Shown: positions 7,699 to 17,609, numbered from the stretch's first letter. The stretch: DNA of 64,000 nucleotides from Neorhizobium sp. NCHU2750 (GCF_003597675.1 NZ_CP030828.1:446001-510000); one strand, 5' to 3'. Numbers and translations are program-made. The notes: a model not told the origin generated them from the letters alone.

Positions 7699-10167
7699 TC
7701 AGGAATAGGCAGGCTCCGAGAAGACCATGACCTTAGGCAGGTCTCCTTTGAACTTCTCGACTTCGACAACCGCGGTCTGACCGCAATTGCCTTGCGCCAG
7801 TTTCGAGGTTCCGATGCCTGTGGTCAGGTTATTCACGTCGCCATAGCGGCAGAGGCTCTTCGGCTCGCGCGGGGCGATGGGATCATACCAGCCACCTTCG
7901 TCGATGCGGATGACGCCGGGGCGGATCTCGTCAGTCACCCGAATGCCGGCAAGGATTTGGCCGCGATCGTTGAATACCCGAACGACATCGCCGCTGACCA
8001 GACCGCGCTGGCTGGCATCCGCAGGGTTCATCCAGCAGGGCTCGCGTCCGCTAACCGCATATTTTTCCCGCAGCGAGGTACCGCAAAGTTGCGAATGTAG
8101 CCGCATCCGTGGGTGATTGGCGGCAATCCCGAGCGGATACTTGGTTGTTGGTCCGTCCAGACGCTCGATGGGCTCCATCCATGTGGGATGCGGAGGGCAA
8201 TCGTCATAGGCAAATTTCTCGATGTTATGCGAGTATATCTCGATCTTGCCCGATGGAGTGCCCAGCGCGTTCAATAGCGGATCGGCGCGGAAATCCGCAT
8301 AGCGGACATAGTCCCGCTGTTCATCGGTCAATGGGAATTCCAATGCCTGATTGCTCTTCCAGAACACGTCGAAGACGGGCATTTCCATGCCCTTGGCGCG
8401 GGCCTCGATCTTGGCCGTCTCGTAGAAGTCCCTAATCCAGTCCATCTCGGTCTTGCCTTCGGTGAAGGCATAGCCGTGACCCATGCGGTTGGCGATCTCG
8501 GCAAAGATGTCGTAGTCGCTGCGCGCCTCGAAGAGTGGATCGACGATCTTGTGCATCGGAACGATATGGCTGAGCGCATAATCGCCGACCATGGAGATAT
8601 CGTTGCGTTCGTAGGACGTGGTCGCGGGCAGCACGATATCGGCATGGCGTGCCGATGCTGTCCACTGGAAGTCATGCACGATGAAGGTCTCCAAGCGCTT
8701 CCACGCCTCAACCATCTGGTTGCGATCCTGCTGATGGGAAAATGGATTCCCACCGGCCCAATAGGCGAGCTTGATGGAGGGCAGGGTGATCTGGTGCCCA
8801 TTATAGTCCAACTTCTTGCCGGGATTGAGAAGGGTCTCGACGAGACGTGATACGGGGATGGAAATGTTGCCTGTCGGCTGGAGCCAGGTTGCCCCGCTGC
8901 TGGAGGCGCTCTGTCCGGGCGTGTCGGTAATTCTGGGCAAGGTCGGTGAATTGCGGGTCGGTGCGCCGCCTGAAGCATAGTGATAACTGAGGCCGTAGCC
9001 GCCGCCGGGCAGACCGATCTGTCCGAGCATGGTGGCAAGCGTGATCAGCATCCAGTGGACCTGTTCCCCGTGGTGTTGGCGCTGTGTCGAATAGCCGAGA
9101 CCGAGCATCGTGCGATGGGAGGCGAACTGTCTGGCCAGATCCTTGAGCTTGTCCGCCGGCACTCCACAGAGAGCCGATGCCCATTCCGCCGATTTGGGCT
9201 GCCCGTCGGTCTCGCCGGTCAGATACGGAATGAACTTGTCGAAGCCCACCGAATACTTGTCCATGAAGGCCTGATTATGCAGCTTCTCCATATAGAGCGT
9301 ATGGGCAATGCCGAGCATCATCGCCACATCGGTCTGCGGCTTCGGAGCGATCCATTCCGATTTCAGCCGTTGTGCCGTCTCGGTATAGATCGGGTCGATG
9401 CAGATTGTCCGGACACCCGCGTCGCGGATCATGTCGACACCTGCATAGCCACCATGATCGCCGACAGTATTACCGATCTCTGAGTTGCGGAGCGGGTTGC
9501 AACCCCAGAACACCATCAGTTCTGTATTCTTGGCGACAACCGGCCATGTCGTGCACTGTTCGTAGACTTCGATCGAGCCGATCACATAAGGCAGAATGAC
9601 CTGAGCGGCCCCGGTTGAGTAGTCACCGGCGCCATTGGTGAAGCCGCCATTCATCTTCAACATGCGGCGCAGCAGGGTCTGGCAGTTATGCAGATTGCCG
9701 GAACTGCGCCAGCCGTAGGAGCCGCCGAAGATTGCTTCGGCTCCATGCGCTTCCCGGACGCGGATAAGCTCCTTGGTTACCAGGTCGAGGGCCTTGTCCC
9801 AGCTGACGCGAACGAAGTCTCCTTCGCCTCGTCCATCCGGATCGGCTCCGGGGCCATTCTCCAACCATGCCCTGCGGACCATGGGATATTTGATGCGCGT
9901 CGGCGAATAGATCGAATCGGCAACGCCCGACAATTGCGGCGAAGGATACTGGTCGTGTTCCCAAGGGTTGAAGCTGGTGGCGCGGCCGTCCTTGACCTGC
10001 GCACGGAAGACACCCCAGTGACAGGCGGAAATGATGTCGTTGTCCAAGGCGGCGGCTCGTGCTCCCTTGGTCAGTAAGGGGCTGCCCGCAACGCCCATGG
10101 CCCCAATGGCCGCTGCACTCAAAAGGAACTGACGTCGCGAAATGGTTTTATCGATCAGATGAGTCAT
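7699..10167 (-). CDS. torA: trimethylamine-N-oxide reductase, molybdopterin subunit
   Basis: An 822-residue periplasmic Mo-bis-MGD reductase of the TorA/DorA/BisC branch of the DMSO reductase family. The N-terminus is a Tat signal (SRRQFL at residues 10-15, then a hydrophobic stretch and ARAAA). The N-terminal CHWGVFRA segment and the GDYSTGAAQ motif, whose Ser184 is the expected molybdenum ligand, place it with S/N-oxide reductases. No iron-sulphur cysteine cluster is present, as is usual for TorA. Length fits the family. It is the last gene of a cytochrome-torD-torA operon, 11 bases after torD. The substrate could be TMAO, DMSO or biotin sulfoxide, but the Tat signal and the TorC-like C-terminal domain nearby favour TMAO. 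Confidence 0.92.
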   Translation of the reverse strand: MTHLIDKTISRRQFLLSAAAIGAMGVAGSPLLTKGARAAALDNDIISACHWGVFRAQVKDGRATSFNPWEHDQYPSPQLSGVADSIYSPTRIKYPMVRRAWLENGPGADPDGRGEGDFVRVSWDKALDLVTKELIRVREAHGAEAIFGGSYGWRSSGNLHNCQTLLRRMLKMNGGFTNGAGDYSTGAAQVILPYVIGSIEVYEQCTTWPVVAKNTELMVFWGCNPLRNSEIGNTVGDHGGYAGVDMIRDAGVRTICIDPIYTETAQRLKSEWIAPKPQTDVAMMLGIAHTLYMEKLHNQAFMDKYSVGFDKFIPYLTGETDGQPKSAEWASALCGVPADKLKDLARQFASHRTMLGLGYSTQRQHHGEQVHWMLITLATMLGQIGLPGGGYGLSYHYASGGAPTRNSPTLPRITDTPGQSASSSGATWLQPTGNISIPVSRLVETLLNPGKKLDYNGHQITLPSIKLAYWAGGNPFSHQQDRNQMVEAWKRLETFIVHDFQWTASARHADIVLPATTSYERNDISMVGDYALSHIVPMHKIVDPLFEARSDYDIFAEIANRMGHGYAFTEGKTEMDWIRDFYETAKIEARAKGMEMPVFDVFWKSNQALEFPLTDEQRDYVRYADFRADPLLNALGTPSGKIEIYSHNIEKFAYDDCPPHPTWMEPIERLDGPTTKYPLGIAANHPRMRLHSQLCGTSLREKYAVSGREPCWMNPADASQRGLVSGDVVRVFNDRGQILAGIRVTDEIRPGVIRIDEGGWYDPIAPREPKSLCRYGDVNNLTTGIGTSKLAQGNCGQTAVVEVEKFKGDLPKVMVFSEPAYS

Positions 10168-10178
10168 GAATATCGTTC

Positions 10179-10844
10179 CTAGTGGGTGACCGTAGTTTGA
10201 GCACGCGTCGCCATGGCGATCGTCTCGGAGATGGCGGAGAGATATGCGACCAGCAGCTTTGTTGCTGCCGCGTAAAAGCCGACTTGGTCACTGGCCTGGA
10301 GTCGACTTGACAGCACAAGCGTCCATGTCCGCAGCCTGCCAACAAGACCGGCGGCCTCTTGCATGTCCCCACACTTCAAAGCATAGGCCAATGCGGCCAG
10401 TTCTATGGCCAGGTGGTCAGCGGGCTCGGCGCAGGCGGCATCGACCGCAATGTCAAGCCTCTGCAATGTGGCATTCATCTCAGACAGCGGCTCCTGGAAA
10501 AGCCGATGGCCATCACCGTAATAGGCGCTCTCATATAGCAGCACTGTTCTCGGGCCGGTTATTCCTTCGAAAAGGTCGGTATAGCAGCGTTCCAGAATAC
10601 GCTTTATTTCGGATGGTCCGCCTGCGTTGACGAGACCGAGCATTGCACCGGTTGCATCGTTGCACTCGAATATCTCACCGAGTTCCGTGAAAAGGATCAC
10701 CGTCTCCTCCCTGCGGAGGTTTTCGACAAAGGTCTGATCCGGCGGCGCCAGGAAGATCTTTGCCAACCAGTCGGCGACGGAACCCCAAGCACTGGTTCCC
10801 TCATGGCTCGGGGCCGATGTTGTTTGAGTGGCTAGGGGCTTCAT
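10179..10844 (-). CDS. torD: TorD-family chaperone
   Basis: A 221-residue all-helical protein of the TorD/DmsD family, the cytoplasmic chaperones that insert cofactor into and proofread Tat export of molybdoenzymes. Support comes from its size, the helical pattern (ELAALAYALKCGDMQEAAGL, then a WTLVLSSRLQ segment) and its position directly before torA. I chose the ATG at 10844 because it overlaps the cytochrome stop codon in an ATGA junction. A longer in-frame extension to 11048 only runs into that gene. Sequence conservation is modest, as is normal for this family. Confidence 0.82.
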   Translation of the reverse strand: MKPLATQTTSAPSHEGTSAWGSVADWLAKIFLAPPDQTFVENLRREETVILFTELGEIFECNDATGAMLGLVNAGGPSEIKRILERCYTDLFEGITGPRTVLLYESAYYGDGHRLFQEPLSEMNATLQRLDIAVDAACAEPADHLAIELAALAYALKCGDMQEAAGLVGRLRTWTLVLSSRLQASDQVGFYAAATKLLVAYLSAISETIAMATRAQTTVTH

Positions 10845-12502
10845 TTCTGGGCCTGCTCCATGTGAACATCCTTCGAGTGGTTCTGGAGATAGGCAAGCAA
10901 CAGCCGGTACTGATCGTCGGACAATGAGGTGAACCGCTTCATCGCCTTCAAAGTGCCCACCCACTGGTTGGCCAGGAAGTGGTTGGATTCCGGCAGCACA
11001 TGGCAGACAGAACACGTGTTTCCGAACAGCGTGGAGCTGTATTGCCACAATTCCGGCAACTGGGTGTTCAGGTTCTGGGCGTCGATCCAGCCGTCGATGT
11101 TGACGGCATGCCAGACCTGGCCGGTATCGGCGTCCTTCTGCGTGGCGGTGCTTTTTACGGTGGCGATGGCATTATCGCCCAATACGGCCTGCATGATGCG
11201 TTGGCCCTGAGCCTGATAGAATACCGATTCAGCGCCTTGCAATTGCCATCCTGCGAGGCGGACCTGCAGTTTGTCGCCGTCACGCTTGAGAATCTGCAGC
11301 TTTGCTGCACCCAGAAATTTTCCGGCCGGATCGGCCTTGCTGCCGACATCCTGCTCGTTGAGATAAAACGGTTTGGTTGTGACGACGAATGCGTCGTCGG
11401 TGGAAGCGAGGGCCGACGTCTGGGATGTCGGCAGGGACACGACAGTGGCGGTAGCCTTGGCGAGCATGACCACCTTGTCGGTATAGTTGGGTTCCGGCAT
11501 TCCAGGGGCGAGATTATGGACGGGAGGCAGCGACTTCAGGTAAGCCGCCATCGCATGCCTGTCCTCATTGCTGAGCTTTGAGGTATTTTCGATGACCTCG
11601 GCCATGTCTCCACCCGCGATCTTTCCGATCGGGCTGACGCCGCTCTTCAGATAGTCTGCGATCGAGTTGGCAGACCAGAAACCGATGCCTGTTTCATCTG
11701 GCGATATGTTGGGGAAATGCCCCTTGCCATCGGGCGTAGCGCCGCCGCCATAGCGTGCCTTTTCGGGCACGTTGCCCATGAACGTTCTCGCCGAATGGCA
11801 TTCCGCGCAGTGCCCAGGGCCTTCCACCAGATACTGTCCACGCTGCAACACGGCGACACTTGCATCCGTATCGGCGGAGGCTGAGGCCAGATTGATTTTC
11901 GGTGAGCTGTCGGCCACCGGCTCCCCGTCCAGGAATGCCAGACGCCAGACGCCGATACCGCGCCGCAGATTATAGGGGAACTTGAGCTCGTGGGCAGGGA
12001 CCTTGGACGAGACCGGCTGGAGCGACTTGATATAGGCGAACATGTCGCGCACATCGTTGGCAGACAGTCGCTGGTAGGACGTATAGGGGAAGGCCGGATA
12101 GAGGTTCTCTCCATCGGGAAGAAGTCCTGCCGGACCTACACCCTCGCGCACGGCGCGGGTGAATTCGGCAAGAGACCAGTTGCCTATGCCATCGACCGGA
12201 TCAGGCGAGATGTTCGGCATGTGAAATTTGCCGAATGCCGTGTCTAGAACCCGCCCACCGCCAAGGTTGAGGGGATCTCCCTTGCCCGGCGTCGCATGGC
12301 AGGTGGAACAGTCTCCTGCCAGGAAGATCTCTCGGCCATTCTCAAGATTGGCGGGCCCGGCATCGGCGACGTCGCGGCTTGGATGGATCAATGACCAGGT
12401 CCAGGGCGATGTTACGACGAGAAAACCCGCCACACCCAGGATCGCAAGTCCACCAATGCCTGCGAGCAATTTGCTGCGTGTCCGCGACGAAATAAAAGGC
12501 AT
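10841..12502 (-). CDS. chimeric tri-haem cytochrome c of the TMAO reductase operon
   Basis: A 553-residue membrane-anchored cytochrome (one N-terminal span at about residues 12-32). It has three haem motifs: CSTCH (65-69), CAECH (232-236) and CSVCH (497-501). The first two haem domains, with HMPNISPDP and HFPNISPDE signatures, resemble the cytochrome c subunit of alcohol or gluconate dehydrogenases. The last 170 residues, with an SH3-like region and FGNTCSVCHVLPESNHFLAN, resemble the C-terminal domain of TorC/TorY. Classical TorC instead starts with a tetrahaem NapC-type quinol dehydrogenase. I chose the ATG at 12502, with GTGAGA upstream, over the GTG at 12514. It presumably passes electrons to TorA in the periplasm. 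Confidence 0.82.
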   Translation of the reverse strand: MPFISSRTRSKLLAGIGGLAILGVAGFLVVTSPWTWSLIHPSRDVADAGPANLENGREIFLAGDCSTCHATPGKGDPLNLGGGRVLDTAFGKFHMPNISPDPVDGIGNWSLAEFTRAVREGVGPAGLLPDGENLYPAFPYTSYQRLSANDVRDMFAYIKSLQPVSSKVPAHELKFPYNLRRGIGVWRLAFLDGEPVADSSPKINLASASADTDASVAVLQRGQYLVEGPGHCAECHSARTFMGNVPEKARYGGGATPDGKGHFPNISPDETGIGFWSANSIADYLKSGVSPIGKIAGGDMAEVIENTSKLSNEDRHAMAAYLKSLPPVHNLAPGMPEPNYTDKVVMLAKATATVVSLPTSQTSALASTDDAFVVTTKPFYLNEQDVGSKADPAGKFLGAAKLQILKRDGDKLQVRLAGWQLQGAESVFYQAQGQRIMQAVLGDNAIATVKSTATQKDADTGQVWHAVNIDGWIDAQNLNTQLPELWQYSSTLFGNTCSVCHVLPESNHFLANQWVGTLKAMKRFTSLSDDQYRLLLAYLQNHSKDVHMEQAQK

Positions 12503-12619
12503 GGAAATTCTCACTTTTATCGCAAATTCAGTATGATCTGGAACAGCAAGGCGGTCGCAATCGGCCGGAAGATAAAGCGAAGCGACGGGATAATTACAGC
12601 CGCTGTGGCCGCCGTTGTC

Positions 12620-12633
12620 TTGATCTGCATCAA
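12620..12633. promoter_or_regulatory. FNR/FixK-type box
   Basis: Exact match to the FNR/FixK consensus, TTGAT-CTGC-ATCAA, 118 bp before the tor cytochrome ATG. It suggests oxygen-limited activation of TMAO respiration. Rhizobia carry FnrN/FixK activators that bind this site. Confidence 0.7.
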
Positions 12634-12648
12634 CGCTGGCGGGCGATT

Positions 12649-12667
12649 ACCCCTCAAAACGAGGGGT
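12649..12667. repeat. inverted repeat in the tor upstream region
   Basis: Perfect 7-bp arms ACCCCTC / GAGGGGT around AAAAC, just upstream of the FNR-type box relative to the tor operon. It may be an operator or a small hairpin. Confidence 0.35.
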
Positions 12668-12745
12668 GGTTGCGCACGATTTGTTGAAGGGCGCAACTGA
12701 GCAGGCTTGACGTGGAAGACATGGTCGCGCTGCTCGACGCAGATG

Positions 12746-12779
12746 CTACAGCACTACGGCGTAAGCCGTCCTGCTGTAG
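12746..12779. repeat. nested palindrome downstream of the ROK gene
   Basis: Outer arms CTACAGCA / TGCTGTAG enclose a second stem ACGGC-GTAA-GCCGT, giving a long hairpin with an internal loop 26 bases past the ROK stop. It may be the ROK terminator or a copy of a dispersed rhizobial palindromic repeat; one window cannot decide. Confidence 0.5.
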
Positions 12780-12804
12780 CGATGCGCTGCGTCTCAAACT
12801 GGCT

Positions 12805-14031
12805 CTAGCCGAGTTCCTTGAACAGCACGGAATGGTCGGTGAGATAGCGGGCGAAGATCGGCAGGCTGGCGCCGCCGATCGCCCTGGCCTGTGAGCCGAC
12901 CATTCCCTCGATGATGTCAGGGATGATCACACCGCGCAGATCGAGCCGAGCAACCGCTTCCCGCGTCGCGACGACGATCCGCCTTCTCACCCAGCCTGGA
13001 AAGCCGCCGTCGATGACGGCAGCACCGAAATCGATGATGGATGCTGCGGCGATGATTGCCTGGGCAAGGGCGGCGGCCGTCATCTGTATCCACTGCTCCA
13101 GTGGTTCGCCGAAATCGATCCAGTCGTCGGCGGAATACCACAAAGGCTGCGGATCGATGCCGCGCTCGCGCAGCATGTTTTCCAGCACGAAGATCGAAGC
13201 GATATCGAGCAATTGGCGGTTCTCGCCGTTTTTCCCCCGCACGGGCAGGGGGCCGACGGCACCTGCGGTGCCGGTTCGGCCGGAAAAGATGCTGGAATTC
13301 AGAACGATGCCGCCGCCGATGAACGAGCCGATGAAGAGATAGATGAAATCCGGATAGGTTGGGCCTACGCCGAACACCAGTTCCGCCCCGCAGGCGCTCG
13401 TCGCGTCGTTCTGCAGGTAGACTGCGTAAGACATTCTGGCGGTGATTTCGGCTTGCAGGTCGAAGCCACGCCAGGCTTCCATCGCGCCGGTCGGGGCCCC
13501 GATTTCATCGGCCCAGTTCCACAATTCGAATGGCGCCGCTATGCCGATGCCCGCAATCCGGCTGCGCTGGTCATCATTGAGCCTGGCTTCGATCTTTTCC
13601 ACGCCCGAGGTGATGATGCGCAGGATTTCCCGCGGCTGTGGATAGGCGTAGGTCTCGTGATATTGCTGGCGGACCCCGCCGATGAAATCCATCAGTACAA
13701 GGTCGGCGCTGCGTCGGCCGATCTTGACGCCGAAGGAGAGGACGGCGTCGGGATTGAGCCGCATGGGAATGGACGGCTGTCCGACCCTGCCGCGCAGGGG
13801 TTCGCCTCTCAGGAGCAGTCCGTCCTTTTCAAGCGCCCGCATGATGACCGATGCCGTCTGTGCCGACAAGCCGCTGAGCCGGGTGATGTCGGCCTTCGAC
13901 AGGGCGCCATGCAGCCGTACCAGTGACAGGACAAGCCGCTCATTATAGGCGCGCACCCTGGTCTGATTGGAGCCGCCGGAAAAACTTGTGGAAGAAACGG
14001 GCCCGGAAAGCGGGCCATCGGTGATCGACAT
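12805..14031 (-). CDS. ROK-family transcriptional regulator, probable fructose-operon repressor
   Basis: A 408-residue ROK regulator. An N-terminal winged helix (LSKADITRLSGLSAQTASVI) is followed by an actin-like sugar-kinase fold (VGQPSIPMRLNP; IAGIGIAAPFELW; FIGSFIGGGIVLN). The usual ROK signatures are eroded: the G-x-AGE-x-GH segment reads GTAGAVGPLP and the cysteine-rich zinc motif after it is absent. It is therefore a sensor rather than a kinase, and zinc binding is doubtful. The ATG at 14031 is preceded by a strong GGGAGGT. It is divergent from frcBCA with a dyad over the frc promoter, so it most likely represses fructose uptake. Confidence 0.85.
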   Translation of the reverse strand: MSITDGPLSGPVSSTSFSGGSNQTRVRAYNERLVLSLVRLHGALSKADITRLSGLSAQTASVIMRALEKDGLLLRGEPLRGRVGQPSIPMRLNPDAVLSFGVKIGRRSADLVLMDFIGGVRQQYHETYAYPQPREILRIITSGVEKIEARLNDDQRSRIAGIGIAAPFELWNWADEIGAPTGAMEAWRGFDLQAEITARMSYAVYLQNDATSACGAELVFGVGPTYPDFIYLFIGSFIGGGIVLNSSIFSGRTGTAGAVGPLPVRGKNGENRQLLDIASIFVLENMLRERGIDPQPLWYSADDWIDFGEPLEQWIQMTAAALAQAIIAAASIIDFGAAVIDGGFPGWVRRRIVVATREAVARLDLRGVIIPDIIEGMVGSQARAIGGASLPIFARYLTDHSVLFKELG

Positions 14032-14089
14032 CCAGCACCTCCCTTGCCTTCGCTCTCTCACGCCGGAGACAGCATGACAAGAGAGAATA

Positions 14090-14114
14090 AATAATTCAAT
14101 AGGAATTAATTATT
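14090..14114. promoter_or_regulatory. candidate ROK operator
   Basis: Inverted repeat AATAATT-N11-AATTATT in the ROK-frcB gap. Its right arm touches the -35 element of the frcB promoter, a position suited to repression. Confidence 0.5.
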
Positions 14115-14140
14115 GACAGGCGGTTTTGTTTTGCGATTAT
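14113..14140 (+). promoter_or_regulatory. predicted frcB promoter
   Basis: A perfect -35 TTGACA (14113-14118), a 16-base spacer and a -10-like GATTAT (14135-14140), about 105 bp before the frcB ATG. It overlaps the candidate ROK operator. Confidence 0.55.
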
Positions 14141-14246
14141 GCAACTTGCGAGGATGCAGGACTGCCTGGAGGAGGCGCCTGGCTCAATCCGGTTTGTATC
14201 GCTTGATCCGTCCGCAGGTCGCGGACTTCGTCTCTGGGAGGAGATC

Positions 14247-15272
14247 ATGAGGAAATTTGTATTGTCCCTGTCATTCGGGGCGTTGGCGCTTGGCGTCGTA
14301 TTTTCGGCTCCGGCCCAGGCTGCCGACGTATCGGCATGCCTGATCACCAAGACCGATACCAATCCCTTTTTCGTCAAGATGAAGGAAGGCGCCACCGCCA
14401 AGGCAAAGGAACTCGGCGTTACTCTGAAATCCTATGCCGGCAAGATCGATGGCGATTCCGAAAGCCAAGTGGCTGCGATCGAGACCTGTATCGCCGATGG
14501 CGCCAAGGGCATCCTGATCACCGCCTCCGACACCAAGGGCATCGTGCCGAACCTGAAGAAGGCTCGCGACGCCGGCATGCTGGTTATCGCGCTCGATACG
14601 CCGCTTGAGCCGATCGATGCCGCCGACATGACCTTTGCTACCGACAATCTTCTCGCCGGCAAGCTTATCGGCCAATGGGCGAAGGATACGCTCGGCGACA
14701 AGGCCAAGGATGCAAAGGTCGCCTTCCTCGATCTCACACCATCGCAGCCTTCCGTCGATATCCTTCGTGACCAGGGTTTCATGATGGGCTTCGGCATCGA
14801 TCCGAAGGATCCGAACCGGATCGGTGACGAAAACGATCCGCGCATCGTCGGCCATGACGTGACCAACGGCAACGAAGAGGGTGGCCGCACGGCGATGGAG
14901 AACCTTCTGCAGAAGGATCCCACCATCAATGTCGTTCACACGATCAACGAACCGGCGGCAGCTGGCGCCTACGAGGCCCTGAAGTCGGTCGGACGCGAAA
15001 AGGATGTCCTGATCGTATCGGTCGACGGCGGTTGCCCCGGTGTCAAGAACGTTGCGGAAGGCGCGATCGGTGCCACGTCCCAGCAATATCCTCTGCAGAT
15101 GGCGTCGCTCGGTATCGAGGCGATCAAGAAATTCGCCGATACCGGCGAAAAGCCGAAGCCGACTGAAGGCAAGAATTTCTTCGATACCGGTGTGACGCTG
15201 GTGACCGACAAGCCCGTCCCCTCGATCAAGTCGATCGACACAAAGGAAGGCCTGAAGAAGTGCTGGGGCTGA
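14247..15272 (+). CDS. frcB: fructose ABC transporter substrate-binding protein
   Basis: A 341-residue periplasmic sugar-binding protein of the RbsB/FrcB cluster. It has a Sec signal ([20 protein letters not shown], then AQA cleavage) and a mature start [19 protein letters not shown], typical of rhizobial FrcB. Conserved segments include [40 protein letters not shown] and [14 protein letters not shown]. The ATG at 14247 follows GGGAGGAG. An open extension to 14139 lies over the promoter and is rejected. It is the first gene of frcBCA and is followed by an intercistronic stem-loop. FrcB of Sinorhizobium binds fructose, and also ribose and mannose; the same is inferred here. Confidence 0.93.
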   Translation: MRKFVLSLSFGALALGVVFSAPAQAADVSACLITKTDTNPFFVKMKEGATAKAKELGVTLKSYAGKIDGDSESQVAAIETCIADGAKGILITASDTKGIVPNLKKARDAGMLVIALDTPLEPIDAADMTFATDNLLAGKLIGQWAKDTLGDKAKDAKVAFLDLTPSQPSVDILRDQGFMMGFGIDPKDPNRIGDENDPRIVGHDVTNGNEEGGRTAMENLLQKDPTINVVHTINEPAAAGAYEALKSVGREKDVLIVSVDGGCPGVKNVAEGAIGATSQQYPLQMASLGIEAIKKFADTGEKPKPTEGKNFFDTGVTLVTDKPVPSIKSIDTKEGLKKCWG

Positions 15273-15294
15273 CCAGCTGATTTCTTAGCCGATG

Positions 15295-15317
15295 GCCGGC
15301 GGAGAGAATCCGCCGGC
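15295..15317 (+). promoter_or_regulatory. intercistronic stem-loop after frcB
   Basis: Perfect 9-bp stem GCCGGCGGA / TCCGCCGGC with a 5-base loop between frcB and frcC and no U-run. Such structures often protect the binding-protein transcript, giving more FrcB than FrcC or FrcA. Confidence 0.6.
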
Positions 15318-15377
15318 TGTCAGGACAGCGCCTCGCCTGTTGCCGGGGAACACAAGAAAACGCGGGAGGAGGATACC

Positions 15378-16456
15378 ATGAGCGAGCCAGTGGCAACCGC
15401 ACCGCATCATGACTACGAGAAAGTACTGAAGGACAGTTCGAAGGACGTTGCATCCTTTGAGACGGAAAAGCCTTCGGTGCTGCACAAGTTCCGCCACTTC
15501 CTGCATTCCAATCCGTCAGCGGTGTCGCTGATCGTGCTGCTCGTCTCGCTCGTCGTGTTCGGGCTGACACTCGGCGGCAAGTTCTTCTCCGCCTTCTCCC
15601 TGACGCTGATCCTGCAGCAGGTGGCGATCACCGGCATTGTTGGCGCGGCCCAATCGCTGGTCATCATGACGGCCGGCATCGATCTGTCTGTCGGCGCCAT
15701 CATGGTCCTGTCCTCGGTGGTCATGGGCCAGTTCACCTTCCGCTACGGCTTGCCGCCAGAACTTTCCATTCTCTGCGGTTTTGCCACCGGCGCGCTTTGC
15801 GGCTTCATCAATGGCGTGCTGATCGCCAGGGTCAAGCTGCCGCCATTCATCGTCACGCTCGGCATGTGGCAGATCGTGCTGGCCAGCAACTTTCTCTACT
15901 CGGCGAACGAAACGATCCGTTCCCAGGAGATCGAGACCACTGCGCCGATCCTGCAATTCTTCGGCGAGACGTTCCGGTTGGGCGGCGCGGTATTCACCTA
16001 TGGTGTCATCGCCATGATCCTGCTCGTCGCAGTTCTCTGGTATGTCCTCAATCACACGGCCTGGGGTCGCCATCTCTATGCCGTGGGCGACGATCCTGAG
16101 GCGGCCGACCTCTCCGGCGTCAACGTCCAGCGCATGCTGATCTCCGTCTATGTTCTTTCCGGCATCATCTGCGCGCTCGCCGGATGGGCACTCATCGGCC
16201 GCATAGGCTCTGTTTCTCCGACCGCGGGGCAGTTTGCCAACATCGAGTCGATCACCGCGGTGGTTATCGGGGGCATCTCGCTCTTCGGCGGCCGCGGCTC
16301 GATCCTCGGCATGATGTTCGGCGCCTTGATCGTCGGCGTCTTCTCGCTCGGCCTGCGCCTGCTCGGCACCGATGTGCAATGGACCTATCTCCTGATCGGC
16401 GTACTCATCATCGTCGCCGTCGCAGCCGACCAATGGATCAGAAAGGCTTCACGCTG

Positions 16457-16457
<1 letters not shown>
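15378..16457 (+). CDS. frcC: fructose ABC transporter permease
   Basis: A 359-residue inner-membrane permease of the RbsC/FrcC family, with a cytoplasmic N-terminal tail of about 45 residues followed by eight to ten predicted spans. Family markers include GIVGAAQSLVIMTAGIDLSV, GFINGVLIARVKLPPFIVTL, the NHTAWGRHLYAVGDDPEAA loop that contacts the ATPase, and ESITAVVIGGISLFGGRGSI. A strong GGGAGGAGG ribosome site precedes the ATG. Its stop overlaps the frcA start (TGATG), so the two are translationally coupled. Confidence 0.93.
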
Positions 16458-17245
<788 letters not shown>

Positions 17246-17392
17246 TAGATGATAATCAAGGTGTCGAGATGTGGAGTGGGCAGCGCAGTCCTGCCTCTCG
17301 CGGCCATCTATTTCTGGGGCAGGTCTCCAGGGCATGTCGCGTTCAACAGGGAGCGGGTTTCAAACACAAAAAATTGTGAAGTGATGGCCGTT

Positions 17393-17411
17393 CGCCCCAA
17401 AGGGCGATTTT
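17393..17411 (+). terminator. weak terminator after frcA
   Basis: Stem CGCCC / GGGCG with a 4-base loop followed by ATTTT, about 150 bases past frcA. Short stem, modest support. Confidence 0.35.
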
Positions 17412-17609
17412 CAAGCGGTAGTCTTAGGGTCCGGGCGGAAAACGGCAAGAAACTTGGTGCAAAGGGCTTTCAGCCCGTCTTTCAGGCCATGCCTTTGATG
17501 GTCGTATGATGTTGGCGTTTTTGCCGGCCATGCGGCAAGTGATAGACGGTGGGCATTCATTAGTTGCCAAACTGACATAATTGCTCCACCAACAGCACTC
17601 AGTGTAACG

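Larger units (their letters stand above)
12503..12804. other. intergenic region upstream of the tor operon
   Basis: A 302-bp gap between the tor cytochrome start and the ROK stop. It contains an FNR-type box, two further inverted repeats (12649-12667 and GTTGCGC/GCGCAAC at 12669-12697) and a structured palindrome near the ROK end. No gene is supported here. Confidence 0.5.

Noticed and set aside
17249..17509. 86-codon open frame after frcA
   Set aside because: No ribosome site, mixed composition, and it runs through a weak terminator hairpin; it is also not a fructokinase, which one might expect there.
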